NCBI GenBank assembly: GCA_018466975.1
Contig: CM031560.1
Coordinates: 1,922,001 to 1,986,000, forward strand
Source: Sparassis latifolia
Lineage: Eukaryota > Basidiomycota > Agaricomycetes > Polyporales > Sparassidaceae
Direction of reading: 5' to 3'
DNA length: 64,000 nucleotides
The position numbers and the translations under genes are program-made. The notes under the pieces were generated by a model. That model saw only the letters and a program-made list of their open reading frames with translations. It was not told the DNA's origin and ran no database searches. The first letter of the stretch is position 1. Each line of letters begins with the position of its first letter. This document shows positions 13,286 to 26,158 of this stretch, piece after piece.

Positions 13286-15556
13286 GTGAGTACATCCATT
13301 ATCTACAACCTCCGCCAGCAAACCGCCATGAGTTTGCCCTCCGAGGACAAGTTTGCACGTTTGAATGTGTCAAGAACAGGAATATTTCTGCAGAAAGCCT
13401 GCTTGCAGCACCGTTATATTCGTTCCAAGGACAACTCCAACATCGTGGAGCGGCCTGAGCGCCTCCGCGCGGTGAATGTTGGTCTGGCAGCTGCTATGGC
13501 TCATTTGGAGGACGCCATCGCGTCGTCCGGGGTTCCTTTGTCCAACCCAGGTGCGACTCACGCTGCAAACACCACCCCTGACCCGGACGAACTGGCATCG
13601 GCACTCGGAAAGTTGAAGCTTTCCTCCACTTCCAGCTCTCTGGCAGCCCAGGACCAAGCATACCGCATTCCTGTCAGTTTCGTGCATAGCAGCGCGTCAG
13701 TAGATATTTTGGACAATCCTGCGGTCAAATTTATACACGGCGACATTGAACGCGATGTTTATTTGGAAGACTTGAAGACTTGGGCTCAAGACAGCCACGA
13801 CAAGATCGCAAAGGGAGGAAGTGAACTCCCAGACCACCTGCCTCAAGGCGATCTGTATTGTATAGTTTTCTTTAATTCTTTTTGCCACCGCAGCATTGAC
13901 TTGCGAACAGTGTGCCCGGCCTCGGTAGATGCCATTCAAGGTGCTCTAGGTACAGTCTGTGAAGCGGTCGACGCAATTATCAGTTCCGCAAGTCCTCCAT
14001 CAGCCAGGAACCCCGAGCCTGTGAATTTTACGCGTGCCTTTGTGGCCATTCGTCCTCCAGGACATCATTGCGGGGAGGTGAGCGAAGGGCGCGTGTTGCA
14101 TTATGCAGTACATTCACTTCCGTCCAGGACACTCCCTCGGGTTTTTGTTTCGTGAATAATGTTGCAGTTGCAGCCGCGCACGGTGAGACAACTATGTTTG
14201 TACTCCATTTATTTTACCGAGATCGTTCTGTGGCAGCCCATTTGAAGCACGGTATTAACCGCGTTGTGATCTTAGACATCGATTTGCACCATGGTAGGTG
14301 GGAGACTGTAACGACTTATCAGTGTCCGACTCAGCATATGCACAGGAAATGGCACACAGTCAATAGCTTGGCAAATCAACGAGGAAAGCTATCGGAAAAC
14401 TCTGGAAGAGTCGTACGTCTCTCCTTCCGGTGAATCTAGCCTTCAAATATACTACGGAAGTATACATGATATCCTATCTTACCCTTGCGAGGTACGGCGA
14501 GAAGTTTTCTATCTCTTCCGACACACTCTCGAACCATTGTCTGCGTTCTCAGGACGGAAAAGTAGACCTTGTCCAAGCAGCTTCTGTCTCCATACATGGG
14601 TCACACGGCCAACATATTGAAAATATCCACCTCAAACCTTACAGTTCGGAGCGACAGTTTTGGGGGGAACTGTACGCGGGACCCTACGCCAAATTATTAG
14701 GTAGGGCTGGCAACTTCCTTGATGGCACTGGGGGTCCCGGGAATGACGTGCTGGTGTTCATCAGGTAATTAACCTCTACGCTTAAGTGCCCCTTCTGACG
14801 GGCTTACATTACCTCGCAGTTGCGGCTTCGACGCGAGCGAGCATGAGCATGCCTCGATGTCGCGGCACCATCGACGCGTTCCTACTGCCTTCTACCAGCG
14901 ATTCGCTCGGGACGCGGGAAAGTTCGCTGAGCGCTATGCGCACGGCAGACTAGTCAGCGTCCTGGAAGGCGGTTACAGCGACAGGGCCTTGACAAGCGGG
15001 GCTATGGCGCATCTGACAGGGCTACTCAACCTGGATGACAGCGAGATCAATCAAAACTGGTGGAGCCTGGACAGTTTAGTGCAGGTGCGCTATAGCCCAC
15101 TTGATCAGTTCCAAGCTCACCCTCTTGCAGCTGGAGAGTGCTACCAAGAAGCGTCGAGCCGGCAGAGCATCCCTTTCCAAGGCTATGGAACCGTGGCTGG
15201 AACGTACGCTCGAAATCTTCGCATCCATTGACTCTTCTCATTTACTTACGCCTTCGTCGTCGCGCGTACCTATCCCGCTATCATCGCGAACACTGCGCGA
15301 GCGAAAGAAAGGCTCAAGCAGTGCCGATCCGACGCCGGCGTCGTCACCCCCGAGGAAGATGGGCCCGCGGAAATCCGGTGGTGCCGACAAGAAAGACGCT
15401 GTGCCTTTCATCTTGCCAGAGTCCGTCTCAGAGCCAGCTGATCTCAAGAAATATGCAACGGCACCCGTCAAGTCCGACAGGATTTCGGAGGAGAAGAAGC
15501 TCCCCCGGGTTATTCTGCGCCTCGGACCACGCTCCGATGCGCCTCTTAATACTTGA
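13286..15556 (+). CDS. HOS3: HOS3-type class II histone deacetylase
   Basis: This is a zinc-dependent lysine deacetylase of about 600 residues in around seven exons. After a short leader (the start could be ATG 13286 or 13328) comes the family opening LQHRYIRSKDNSNIVERPER. Active-site segments follow in order: AIRPPGHHCGE with the catalytic His pair, GFCFVNNVAVAAAH, VVILDIDLHHG followed after an intron by NGTQ (metal-binding Asp/His), GGPGNDVLVFI-SCGFDASEHEH, and LEGGYSD. The C-terminal 150 residues are Ser/Pro/Lys-rich and low complexity, as in fungal Hos3 proteins, and end at TGA 15554-15556. The ERPER opening and C-terminal tail favour HOS3 over HDA1, though the exact paralogue is inferred. 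It is divergent from the RING gene and convergent with the carrier gene 112 bp downstream. Confidence 0.88.
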
Positions 15557-15668
15557 TGAGTTCTAGATACTTACCGTTGGACGAATACGAATGCATACCC
15601 CGGCGTTTTGATACCAGTTGTGTATTACTGTATATCTTCTCTAGTCGATACGAGTGTCCAGGTCAGCG

Positions 15669-16778
15669 TCATTGCGACATGAGCGTATGCACAGTCCACT
15701 CGTACGCCCCAAGGAACACTGCGCCTCCAGCCGATATCCACAATGTTCGAGGAACCACACCAGCAAACAGTGCCGACACGCCCTCGGTTAGGTATATCTG
15801 CTTAAATCGTGCAGTCAGCGACGGAAGCTTCTCTTTCGAGGTATCCTGCGAGATCGAGTCAGTACAACTTTTGTAAGCGAAGACGCGACGGCGAGGACGC
15901 ACCCTGAGATCAAGCATCACGCGAGTCTTGAGTACGTCTAGCGGAGTCGTCAGCGCTGCAGCTACACCGCCAGCAAAGCTCCCGCAGACTGCTGCTTCAT
16001 ATGCATGGAGAGGCCTTCTGCCAAGCGAACTGGATAGCCGCAGCTTCAGCAGCTCGTATAGAGGAAACTGAATGGACGTGAACGGGATCTGCAAAAACGG
16101 TTGGTATCCTGCATCGCTCGACGTGGATGAGGAGGAAGGAACGTACTGTGTCCGACGCACCTCTCGCATGATCGTCGAGCCGAAGCCCCGATAGAAGCCA
16201 CGCAGACCTTCGTCTGCCAGAACACGCTTCGCCGCATCCAGCGAAGATGCCATTTTCCCATATGTAGACGTCTGAGTGCGCGTTTTGATCACTTCTGTGG
16301 GCACACGGACTGCGCAGGCAGCCTGAAACAATCCTGAATGACTAAACACGTTTTAAACAGGGCTGCACGCACAGTTTCGCCAATGGACGCCGAAACCAAG
16401 TGTATGAGAGGCGCGAGGTCGGGTGAGAATGGTAGCGTCTGCTTCAGCGTTTCATACGTGCAGAAAAACAGTGCGGCTGAGAAGAATTCCGCATCGGTAA
16501 CGGGACATCTTGGACGGTGAATTCATACCTCCAGGCGCACTACCCACCACGACACTTCCGACACCCTTGTAGATCCCTCTGAAGCCCCCAGCTCGGAGAA
16601 AGCCTTTCGACGACTGGAGACGCGTCTTGATCGTGTCGATGGGAAAAAAAAGCAGGTCCACGGATGTCCCGGCTAGTCCGCCTGCCTATGATGATTGTGT
16701 CTGATCACAGTGAAGTCGGGATAGATGGACACATACCATAAGAGACTGGTAAAATGTCGGTTTCGCCTGGCCCGACAT
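15669..16778 (-). CDS. SAM5: Mitochondrial S-adenosylmethionine carrier
   Basis: This mitochondrial carrier family protein has about 285 residues in at least five exons, starting at ATG 16778 ([14 protein letters not shown]) and ending TLMSQ-TGA at 15669. Three tandem carrier repeats are visible through their signatures: [23 protein letters not shown] and [12 protein letters not shown], each followed by a G-x-RGxYrG-type loop ([20 protein letters not shown]). The start [17 protein letters not shown] and the phrase ASIGETVRA...[12 protein letters not shown] are typical of the yeast Pet8/Sam5 and animal SLC25A26 group, which swaps cytosolic SAM for mitochondrial S-adenosylhomocysteine. Six membrane helices are expected. 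It is head to head with SEN54 across 243 bp, so the two probably share a promoter region. The symbol is assigned by similarity to yeast. Confidence 0.88.
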
Positions 16779-17021
16779 TGCGGTGGTATATATGACAGTT
16801 GCTCGCGTTGAAAACCGTAGTCCTGCGACGTTGGGAAAGAAATATGAGGTAAGAAAGATTAATGCATAGGTGGTGAGCGCTGCTTGATTCGGAGACTGCT
16901 CCGATATTGCTCAGCGCTCAAAGCTGTCGACGCGTCACCGTGAACCAGAGCACCTTCCGCTTTCGGTGACTCGGGCGCTTCATATCATTTTGGACTCCTC
17001 ACCATCAGACACTCTTTCAAC

Positions 17022-18665
17022 ATGGATGACTCTCTGGAAAAGCCTTCATTTGTTGCGAAGCCCGAAAGTAGTGAGGAAAGAGGAGACGAGGACGAGCAAT
17101 CTTCTGGAGATGAAGACCAAGGACCAGATTGGACCAAATTGCCGTGAGTCAAGAATGTCTGCACTCGTCCTCCGTCTCAGGGAAATCAACGTCAGGTCCG
17201 GAATTGCTCGTCCGGTGATCCCCAAGCGTGGCGAGAAAGATTTCGAGCCCAATGTCACTGGTGGTTCTAATCTGCAGCGTCATGTGTTGGATCGGTCGCG
17301 AAATGCGATGTTTGACGCGTTGAGAGCTGCACCCGGCATTTCCAGGTGAGTATCACTTATCTCTGAATGTTTTGTATATCTTTTCATATCTTTTTTGCTA
17401 CCTAGCAAATCTGTCAGTCATGCCGTATGGTATCCAGATATTGCTCGGGCGCATGTCACGGTAGCAAGAGGAGTTCACTTCGCAAACATGGGTCACTCCG
17501 TAGCCAGAACGTCCACAGTTCGTGATGGAATGAAAAGGGCGCAGAAAAGGTTGGAATTGCTCCCAGAGGAAGCGCTCTATCTTGTCGAGAGGGGCGCAAT
17601 GTTCTGCTGGGAAGCAAGTGATGCGCAGTACGCCGACATTGATGCTATGGAAGACTCTGAGAGCGTCCCCATGAGCGTGCAGCAAGCTTTTGCTGAGATG
17701 GTCGGTAGAGAGGATTTAACACTCGAGAAATACCAGGTACGTTACTTTGAATATTGACGACGCGTGCTTATGTCGCCGCAGGTTTTTGCCTATCTAAGAC
17801 GATTAGGTTATATGGTGATGCGGACCAAGCCTCCGTCTTCAGACTATCCAACCTCGCTGCCTGTGAATACGAAGGTACAAGTGCCGACATCAATCCTTGG
17901 GATTCTGTACTCCGGTGTACGGTCTGCAATCTCCAGACTGACACACATTTTCTCTCGCGCGTTTGATTGGTGGAGGCCTCTTCTTTTCAACCGCTGGCTT
18001 CACCACAATATGGACTACCGTGCGCATTCAGAGCTCGCAATTTGTTTGGTGCATCTCAATTTTTGGTTACAGATTCTATATTCAAATCGCTACGGTTTTT
18101 GCCTTCAGGGTTCGATGCGCCTCTTCACGTGCAACAGCCACCGAATACCCCCCCTTCCCCGTATGAAATATTCTACAACCTGTACAAGCCGTCGACACCA
18201 TTCAAGAAAACGGCACCTCCACCCCCAGATTTCTCCGTAGTTGTCGTGAAGTCTGTACTTTATTCTTCTCGGACTTAGTCCAAGTCGTGCTGACTATTGT
18301 TTTGCAGCGCCAGGACGACACCTATGCCCTCGTTGCCGGAGCTCACAGCCCTGTTCGACGTCCTACCCGAACTGCCGCCTCCCGTCCCCCGCAAGCGCAT
18401 CTCTTACGCGCAACAAAAGCAAGAAAGGGCAGCACCTGCGCTCACTTCTTCTGCTCCCCCTTTCACAAAATCACCGCTGTGGCGTCGAATATTTTCATGG
18501 GGCCTCAAGCCTCCGTCTACCCCCACGGCCCCTCCACGGAACCCAAACCCGTTTTTGGCGCTGAAGACGGGGAAGAAGATGGTCGTTGTCGCGGCGGTGG
18601 ATGCGGGGACCATAAGTTTCTTTAGGTTTGGTCAAGGTGCATTTAATGAATGGCCTATGCAATGA
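17022..18665 (+). CDS. SEN54: tRNA-splicing endonuclease subunit SEN54
   Basis: SEN54 is a structural subunit of the heterotetrameric endonuclease that excises introns from pre-tRNAs. The frame starts at ATG 17022 with an acidic tail (MDDSLEKPSF...SSEERGDEDE) and continues through about six exons to TGA at 18663-18665, roughly 430-450 residues. The conserved N-terminal domain is clear: RHVLDRSRNAMFDALRAAPG, then VWYPDIARAHVTVARGVHFANMGH, then LLPEEALYLVERGAMFCWE. The C-terminal endonuclease-like domain begins at VFAYLRRLGYMVMRTKP and ends with VVVAAVDAGTISFFRFGQGAF, after a Pro-rich linker (ELPPPVPRKRISYAQQKQE). No active-site triad is expected, because catalysis lies in SEN2 and SEN34. Exon junctions in the middle were not all resolved. 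Confidence 0.88.
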
Positions 18666-18893
18666 ATCATGTTTGGTCCCCACGGCCCTGGCGAAAATAT
18701 GCAGATGACCGGGTGCGCTATTGCAACGATTTTTAGGACGACGAAGTACTCTTCCACGTTGGTGAGGGGTTGCCACAAACATATAGTGACAGATTTCAAC
18801 TAGATGTTACACAACGCGGTCTAGTCTGCTGCTCGCAGAGGGATGGAATCCAACGAGTTCACCAAGACCGCGGGAGAATCGAACAACGGTGGG

Positions 18894-20500
18894 TCACAAT
18901 GCTTCAACGCTGTCATCGTCTGACTGGTTCCCTTCAGGTGATCGGAGGTTTCGTAAGGCAAGGAAGAGATCTGGCGAATTCCTTGCAAGGGTGTGCAAGT
19001 CAAGGCAGGGACATCTGTCGTGGAGGAAATGCGCCAACCGCACCGTGGCATCCATTGTCTCTCTGAGGTCGCGGTCACCCTTCCCAAAATTCAGTTCTGT
19101 AAGTCGTGGGAACATTGTGAGCGACAGCGGCCAAGGTGCAGGGAGGAATATGTCCAAACAGCTGATGGTGAGCTGTCGCAATCGCGGACAAAACTGCGCG
19201 AATGCATCAATGGCGTATACCGATGGTCGTTCTCTGGGGCTGCCTTCTCCAACCCGGAGGTAGAGGTCCTCGAGATTCCGCCATGAGCTTGCTATGTCGT
19301 GGATGTCATAATCAGTCAGCATGAAGGGCGAACCATCGCACCAGACGGTGAAGCGCTGGATTCCGCTTATGCCAAGCAGAGGCTGCACAATATGCATGAA
19401 ACTGACGCTGGAAGCATTCACAGGTGCGAAACTAGTGACGTCGATCTTCCGTAGTGATGAGCTGAATTTGGAACATAGGACACAGAAGCAACTGCGCCAT
19501 TCATCCTGGCCATCCCAGGATAACCCTAGAAGTGCGACTTCTTGGAGATGAGGAGAAGATACAGACGCCAGGAGATGGATGACACCTGGGATTGAAGGGT
19601 CGGAAGTCATTTTAAGTTCTCGCAGAGATGGAAATCCGATCGAAGAGACATCGTCCTGAGACGGTTCTCTGAGACTAGAAACAGATAGAAATGCCAGATC
19701 CACGAGCCCGCCGCAACAACTGAGAAGCTGGGACGACGAGATGGGTCCTTCAAGAAATAGGTGCTTCAACCTCGTGAAATGGACGATGTGTTGTATCAAC
19801 AGCGACGGTCGGATATCGCAACCTAGATACAGGTAGTTCATTTCAGAGGCTTCAGAGCTGAGCACGCTGAGTAGCCTCCCAAAAATATGATCCTCGTTCG
19901 TCTCCGTATGGAATGACCACTGCTTCCCGATGGTGACCTCCCGAAGTGACCCAGTGATAAATGGAAATAATTGCAGTTCGTACAGGGAAGGCGTTGTCAA
20001 ACAGACTAAATGACGAAGTACGGGGAAGAGGGCCCGATAATGTGCATGGAAGACACCAATCGCGCGAAAAACAGAGGGATGAACTTGGATTGCTTCATCA
20101 GCGGTCAAAGTCAGCCTGTGGACGCGTCCAGCGAAGCTTTGAAATCTCGCCCATCGGCTTTCAGCGACGAATCCTTCCAGGACCTGTGGGAAGCAACAGT
20201 ACTGGCTAGTTCAATATACACTACAGTAGCGATCATGATACAGATACACACATACACACGCCGCACTCTGCCACCGTTCTGCGTCTGCGACAGGAATAGG
20301 CCTAATGTTTTCAACAAAGGTAGGATCGTGACATCGTACCACAGCACGTCGAGTGCTGGGCTGCAGAATGCTGTGGAAACCCGCGCTGAGCTAGCTAATG
20401 TGGACGTCCATCCTATAATATCTCTGCCATCAAACATTTGCCGGAAGACTAGTTGAAGGATGTCATCATTATGAAGCAAAGGGTGCGACTGCACGTCCAT
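18894..20500 (-). CDS. F-box/leucine-rich protein of basidiomycete type
   Basis: The frame starts at ATG 20500 (MDVQSHPLLHNDDILQLVFRQM) and, after one intron (GTGCGG...CCACAG, near 20260-20200), runs to a stop at 18894; about 515 residues. The N-terminal 50 residues have the look of an agaricomycete F-box: hydrophobic helices followed by AFCSPALDVLWYDVTILPLL. The rest is built of irregular Leu-rich segments (FTRLKHLFLEGPIS, FPSLRELKMTSD, WRNLEDLYLRVGEG, FPRLTELNFGKGDRDL) of the kind that bind substrates for SCF ubiquitin ligases. Such genes are strongly expanded in mushrooms and most targets are unknown. The F-box assignment is by pattern only. Confidence 0.72.
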
Positions 20501-21303
20501 CCTCGTCAGAGCCTTGGAGAGGAAAATTTGAAGAATCAGTGACGGGTGTAGAAGTTACCAGGCCCACCTACCGGTTCCATCCGTTCTTCAGCTCCGGATC
20601 CCTCAGCGGCGAATTCCAACTTGAGCATGATTTGACAGTCTTAAACTATATATAATGATAGGCATTCCTCACCTGCTCGTCGCGAAACATCGTGTACAAG
20701 GCGGGTGCGGCACAGCTAATTTTGCGTAGGAAACAAAAAAGCTGCAGCTACATGTAAAAAACTACTGGTACAACATAGTCTGCTTTCAATCAGGGTGCTT
20801 CACCGTAGTACACGATTTCGGAGTTACATAAGCAACTTGATCTCCGAAACGCGTCGAGTAGATCTGGTGTAACGCGACACGTCGGCCTCTGCAAGACAAC
20901 ACCCTCTGCGTCACATGAATTTTCCAATAATTATACATTCCACCATCCTCATAATGTCAGAATGACTTCTACATTCATTGGGCCATGCTCATTTCAATTC
21001 AGTTCACCTGAGGGACTCACACTCTGCCGGCAAATACTTGCGAGATCTCTACCTTATGATCCACATGACTATCAACTGGAAGGTGTCTACAAGGCATTAT
21101 AAGGCACCAATGTTCTCCCTGTGACAACAGGCTCTGGGAAGACAGGAATGGGAACATCTTTGCCTTGGGGGAGGTGAGCAACGTCCTGCAACGTCCTGAC
21201 GCGACGCGACGACCCACTGTTTCGGCCAGGAACCCGAGGTCGGTATCACGGCCGGATCAACGGCATCTCTTCGGCATCCGCGTTCACGAGTGAAATCCTG
21301 TAC

Positions 21304-21791
21304 TACTATCGTTACCCCAGTACTGCAATCTGGTCTAGTTATGCAATTTCGCCGTTTTGCCGCATTTTGCTGCACTAAAAATCACAAAAAAATATGCAAT
21401 AGATGTGCACAGTCCCAAATACCTTGGCTGTGCAACTTGGGAGTCAAACTCGGAGGGGAAGAGTGCGAAGTTTCTGAATTGCAAGTTTGGAGGACTTAGG
21501 CGTGACAGTGAAATGTGCCATTTAAAACTCCGACTAGAGGGAGAACAAGGGAACGGCACGTCGGCAAGCGTGACGATCTGTGACCGATTCGGCGCTCTTG
21601 CGTGCAAATCAGTCTCTTCACTGCGTTCGGTCTTGGAGTCGCACAACATCAGGAAAAAAATTGGCAGTCACACAGAAGGTAGCTTATATGTTGTATATTT
21701 GATCCAAAGAGGTTCGAAGGAAAACGGGCCCGATTTGAAGGAACGGTGACAGAGATGCAATCGCAATTGCATTACTGGGGTAACGATAGTA
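21304..21791. mobile_element. MITE-like inverted-repeat element A (about 488 bp)
   Basis: The left arm at 21305-21329 (ACTATCGTTACCCCAGTA, then C, then TGCAAT) matches the reverse complement of 21766-21790, with 18 perfect bases and then one mismatch. No coding capacity is visible in the interior and no clear target-site duplication was found. The form fits a non-autonomous DNA transposon or a foldback element. Confidence 0.55.
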
Positions 21792-21794
21792 CGG

Positions 21795-22169
21795 TTACAG
21801 CGCTTTGCATAATTGCGTGAAACTCGCGGGAAAAAATCGCAGTATTTGGCTGGCGCAAACACAGCCATAAACGGAAGGAGGCAGGTCGAGGCCGTTCACG
21901 AGATCCCTTGCCCACTCAAGAGTTCGCAACAAAAGTACCGTTTGTCGTGCAAAAACCTCATAAGAAAAATGAGTAGGCCACATATGATACTGTTCAGAGG
22001 CCCTGGGACGGGCTGAAAAGTGTTGCGGAGTCCAAACGACAAATGCCGAGGAGAGCCCTGAATGCCGCGGGTGGCTGGCAAACTCCCCACCTTCTCGATA
22101 TGGGTTTGTTTGCACGCAAATAGCGGAAAAAAATCCGCGAGTTTCACGCAATTATGCAAAGCGCTGTAA
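21795..22169. mobile_element. MITE-like inverted-repeat element B (375 bp)
   Basis: The first 35 bases (21795-21829, beginning TTACAGCGCTTTGC) are identical to the reverse complement of the last 35 (22135-22169). Weaker similarity extends to about 65 bp in both arms (...TATTTG...GCAAAC). The interior has no coding potential. It starts only four bases after element A ends. Confidence 0.6.
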
Positions 22170-22343
22170 GGGGGCGCGTTTGAAAGCAGACCTATATCAG
22201 TCCGTCCCTCCAACCTCTCATAGGACTGATTTTGTAGTCTGGCTTTGGGAGACTAGGTACAACATATGAGATGAAAGCACTCAGAACAGCGACTCCAAAC
22301 AGACGGTGGATTCCGCCGCGCTGGAACCGCCACGTCATGTTCT

Positions 22344-25300
22344 TCACTGCAGAGTAGCAGCAACAAGCTCCAAAATGTCTCTCGTGCCCTCCCCTGTGTC
22401 CTTGACGTCCTTGGCGATAGACTGCCACGCAGGAGAATGATGAGGTTCCGCGGCGATGCACTTCTTGATGACTTCCTCCTGTTGCTCCTGAAAAAGAGGC
22501 ATTTACTAAAGAGAACAAAGTACATGCGCAACATACGCTCACCGAAGTGCCATGTTGTCTCTCGAACTTCAACCACCACGCCCAGATGTCACCCAGATCA
22601 GGATTGGCAGAGATCGCACGTTCAAACCATTGCCTCGCCTTCTCAATCTTGCGCTCGGCCCAAAACAATCTAGCGACAGTGCACAGAATGAGCGGGTCAT
22701 CGGCTGACTTTTTCAGGGCATCTGCCGAGCGCGACTTCCGAGTCGGTCGAGGCTCCGCCCATATGGTCATTGACCACAACAACCCAGAAGTCGGACATTC
22801 TTGCAAACCTACAAACAAGAAAGTCAGTTTAAACAACGACGATTCAAGAGTCGGTTTGCACACCTCTAGCCAGCACTGTTTTCGCCTGTGCAGAACCTCC
22901 ACTACGTTCTTCGACGCCGACTGCTTCCGCCCAGAGGACATCACTGCCCGGGTTTGCCAGCCGCGCCTTGTCAAGAAGAGCTCTCGCCTTGATGCTCCTT
23001 CCATCTGACTCCTCTAATCTGCTTGCAAGGATCCATAGTGTGGCCTCCTTAGGACAGGCCTTAATACCGGCAGCGAAAGACGCACGAGCAGCGCCGAAAT
23101 TTCCTTGCGATTGATGTATCTGGCCTTGGATCATGTACAGCTTTGCGAACTTGGGATACTTTGCCAAAGCAGCACTAAGGGTCTCCAGTGCGGTAGAGAT
23201 CCTGCCTTGTTGACGCTCAAATACTGCCGATTTCATCCAGATCTACAGGGACGATGGTGTTGGCTACGCGTGTATAGCATTGGAGGGAAAGCGAACCCAC
23301 CCGCTGCGTGTCGGCGACCGTCCGAGCACGAACTAGGAGCTCCCTGGCGACGCCCAACTCGCCGTTTTCTGCTTCGAGCTTGACCGCTGCCAACCAGATT
23401 TGCTCGCTTTCCGGATTCGCGACGAAAGCCCTTTCCAAGACGTCGCGAGCGGCCGGAACGTCGCCAGCTAACCATTTTTCCTTGGCCCACATAAGCCACA
23501 GGACCTCCGCTTGTGGACAATGATGCACAGCACGAGTGAGAATTGCATCGAGAGATTCTCTGCGAGAGGGGGATCAACAAATACTCAAACGGCGAGCAGC
23601 TGATGGATGACTTGCCTAGTACCATGCGCCTTCTCGAGATCTGCAGCTTTCCTCCACAAGCTCCTCTTGTCAGGGAAGACTTTCAAAGCATATGCCAGGA
23701 TCGCTCTCGCTGTACCAACCCTGCTTCTCGCTTCGGCACTCTCTGCGTCGCTGACCCAGGTATCAAGCCTATCCTCCTCTTCGATGTCCATGGCGACTGT
23801 AGCCTTGATAATGGCCTCGCACGTGCGCGGTGAACCTTCAGCCTCACATCGTTCTGCCTCCTTCAGCCACTGCTCACGGGTAAGGAGGACTTGGTGCGTG
23901 CGAAGAGACCGAACACCTAGTTCGATGGTCTTGTCAACCGCTTCCAGCTCCTTGTTACGCTGGACTTCAGGTTTGTCCGAGGCATAAGCTTCTTGTTCAA
24001 GCAACCTTCCGGCAGCTATCCAAATCTCGTGGCTAGTGGGAACGGCCTTACGAGCCTTGTTCAGGACAGCCTTAGCTTTTTCAGGTGTCTCTAATCGCGC
24101 GAGAGCAAGCCACAGCTCGACGGAAAGCGGAATAACCTCCACAGCACGCGACAGCAGGATACGGGCATCGACTGCGGAAGACTCGAGGTTTACGGTTTCT
24201 TTCCAGAGACGGACAGAATTCGGAATGTGTTCCAAGGCTAAAACAAATGTCAGTCTGTGAGCATGAAATGCATGTGATGAGATATACCTTTCCGCAGAAC
24301 CCTCTTCTTAGCTTTGAGGTCGTGCTCCAAGTCGGCAGCAGCCAACCATATTTTGACACTCTGTCCGACGTGTTGCACAGCGTTCGCCAATATGACTTTC
24401 GCGTCGTCGTTGTTCTGATACAAGGTATTAATAAAAGAAAACACGCAATAACACCACACGCTTACATGAAGCCGTGCCGCTTCTAGCCACACGTCCTCAC
24501 TCTTGGGGCACTGTTCGCAGCCGGCTTTGATAAGCTTTCTTGCTGCAACCATTCGTCCTGCATGTTCCTCCAAGCAAGCAGCAGCGATCCAACCTGGAGC
24601 ATGTTTCGGATTTGACTTGACTAGTGAGTCAAACAGCATGCGAGCTCGCTTGATGTCACCAATCTCCGCATCCGTTTTCAGGACGACACTGTCGAGGGAG
24701 GTAAGGTAGCCTTTAGGATCGATAGAAGTAGACAACCCGGAAGTAGTGGAGTTGCCGGAGACCTAACAAAAGTTTAATCCCGAGAAACAGGAGACCCTGA
24801 GGTTTACATACCTGATCAAGTTTCAGAGATAAGATCTTATCTCGGGCTTGTCCCATTTCAACGAAGTTGGTCAGAGTCCCACTGTCGGCAGGAGTCTCGA
24901 ATCCACCAGTCTGAATACTCAAATGAACAAGTGTATCACAGAAGTAAAAAAACAAAAAGCCGACCGCTTGCTGCCTTGCATCCAAGGAGTTCTCATATTC
25001 GGCCTTCGATCTGTCCCCAACGATAACGCTGTCGGGTACAACGAATGACCTCTCGTCCCTTTTACGCTTTTTCCGCGTGAGATTGCCCACCTCTGGAATG
25101 TTCTCCCATTCTTCATCGGTGACAACTGAAAGACCGCGTTTCAGATCGGCGAACTGCTGTTGAATCTTGGGCCGTTCTGCACGGTGTTTCGCCAATTCAG
25201 CATTCTCGAGAGCCTCTCTGTAAGGAACCGAGTTCGATTAGTGGACTCCAAATGCGCGGGCTCTCCGGGGTACTCACCTACGTGCCCTTCGCCGCGCATC

Positions 25301-25703
25301 CATGTTCTGGTCAACCTGGTCGTAGATCTGGTCCGCCTCCTCGTCGTCCGCCTCGTAAGTAGTACCAGCAAATAGACCATATTCATTGTCTGGGTCTTGA
25401 AACTGGTCAGGATCAACTTCAGGCTCTTCACCTCGCCGAGCTTGGGCTTCACTGCGAATGTTGTCAATATTGCTGCATAGTACCTCAACGGTCTGCTACA
25501 TACGCTATAACCTCCGCGGATGGTCCTTCTCGTGCTGGACCGATATCGGAACGCGTAGTGAAACCAGATGCACTGTGGGCTATGATATTAGTCTATGCAA
25601 GTATCAGGAGTAAAATCACATACCCTCGACCGAGACCCGCGACGTAAGACGCCGGGGCAGGCATTGACAAGAATGCAAGCTTGTTTTGTTTGTTGGCCGC
25701 CAT
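22344..25703 (-). CDS. PRP6: Pre-mRNA splicing factor PRP6 (U4/U6-U5 tri-snRNP)
   Basis: PRP6 is the HAT-repeat scaffold that bridges U5 with U4/U6 in the tri-snRNP. Translation from ATG 25703 ([27 protein letters not shown]) gives the characteristic PRP1 N-terminal domain: [20 protein letters not shown], then [34 protein letters not shown], and [22 protein letters not shown]. From about residue 230 onward come a dozen or more HAT/TPR-like repeats (for example [60 protein letters not shown]). It stops at TGA 22346-22344 after LVAATLQ. Length is about 930 residues in around ten exons, normal for the family. It is divergent from the aspartic protease gene. No lesions were seen. Confidence 0.92.
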
Positions 25704-26158
25704 TATAAAGAAGTGGATAGGATGGACGATGGGTTGCCTCTTGTCGTCGCGAGCGTCGAGCTCGAAGCCGAGCAGCGCGACTCATTGAGTGCACTCAGCG
25801 AGGGATTTACGTAATGTACTTGTTCCCGTGATGCGGTGGCTTCGCCCTCAGGCTCGGGCTTGATTCAAGTTCGAAGTCCACTGCTCACTGTCAGGCTCAG
25901 ATAGTTCAGAATTCACATTATCGTGTTGTATGGAGCCTGTTTGAATGCGTCTCCATTCTTTGATCACTGGTTTAAATTTCTATGAAATCCAGTAAGTTTC
26001 GAAACTGACGAAACCTGATGCGAGTGCGGTCACGGTGATGGTAGTAACCAACCTACCGTCAAGGCTCTTCTCTCTACTTGTGCATAATACATATCATCTG
26101 TCGAGAATCGCCCGCTTGAAGTACTACTCGCGCTGGTCGCGGCTTCGCTCGTTTCTGG
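25704..26158. other. Bidirectional promoter region, PRP6 / aspartic protease
   Basis: 455 bp separate two divergent start codons. No recognisable gene is present. A clear TATA box was not identified on either side. Confidence 0.5.

Larger units (their letters stand above)
20501..22343. other. Intergenic region holding two inverted-repeat elements
   Basis: A gene-free 1.8 kb between an F-box gene and the PRP6 3' end. Its right half is taken up by the two inverted-repeat units listed separately. At 20570-20640 a short minus frame reads MLKLEFAAEGSGAEERMEP, which could be an untracked exon or leader; I cannot connect it to a gene. Confidence 0.5.
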
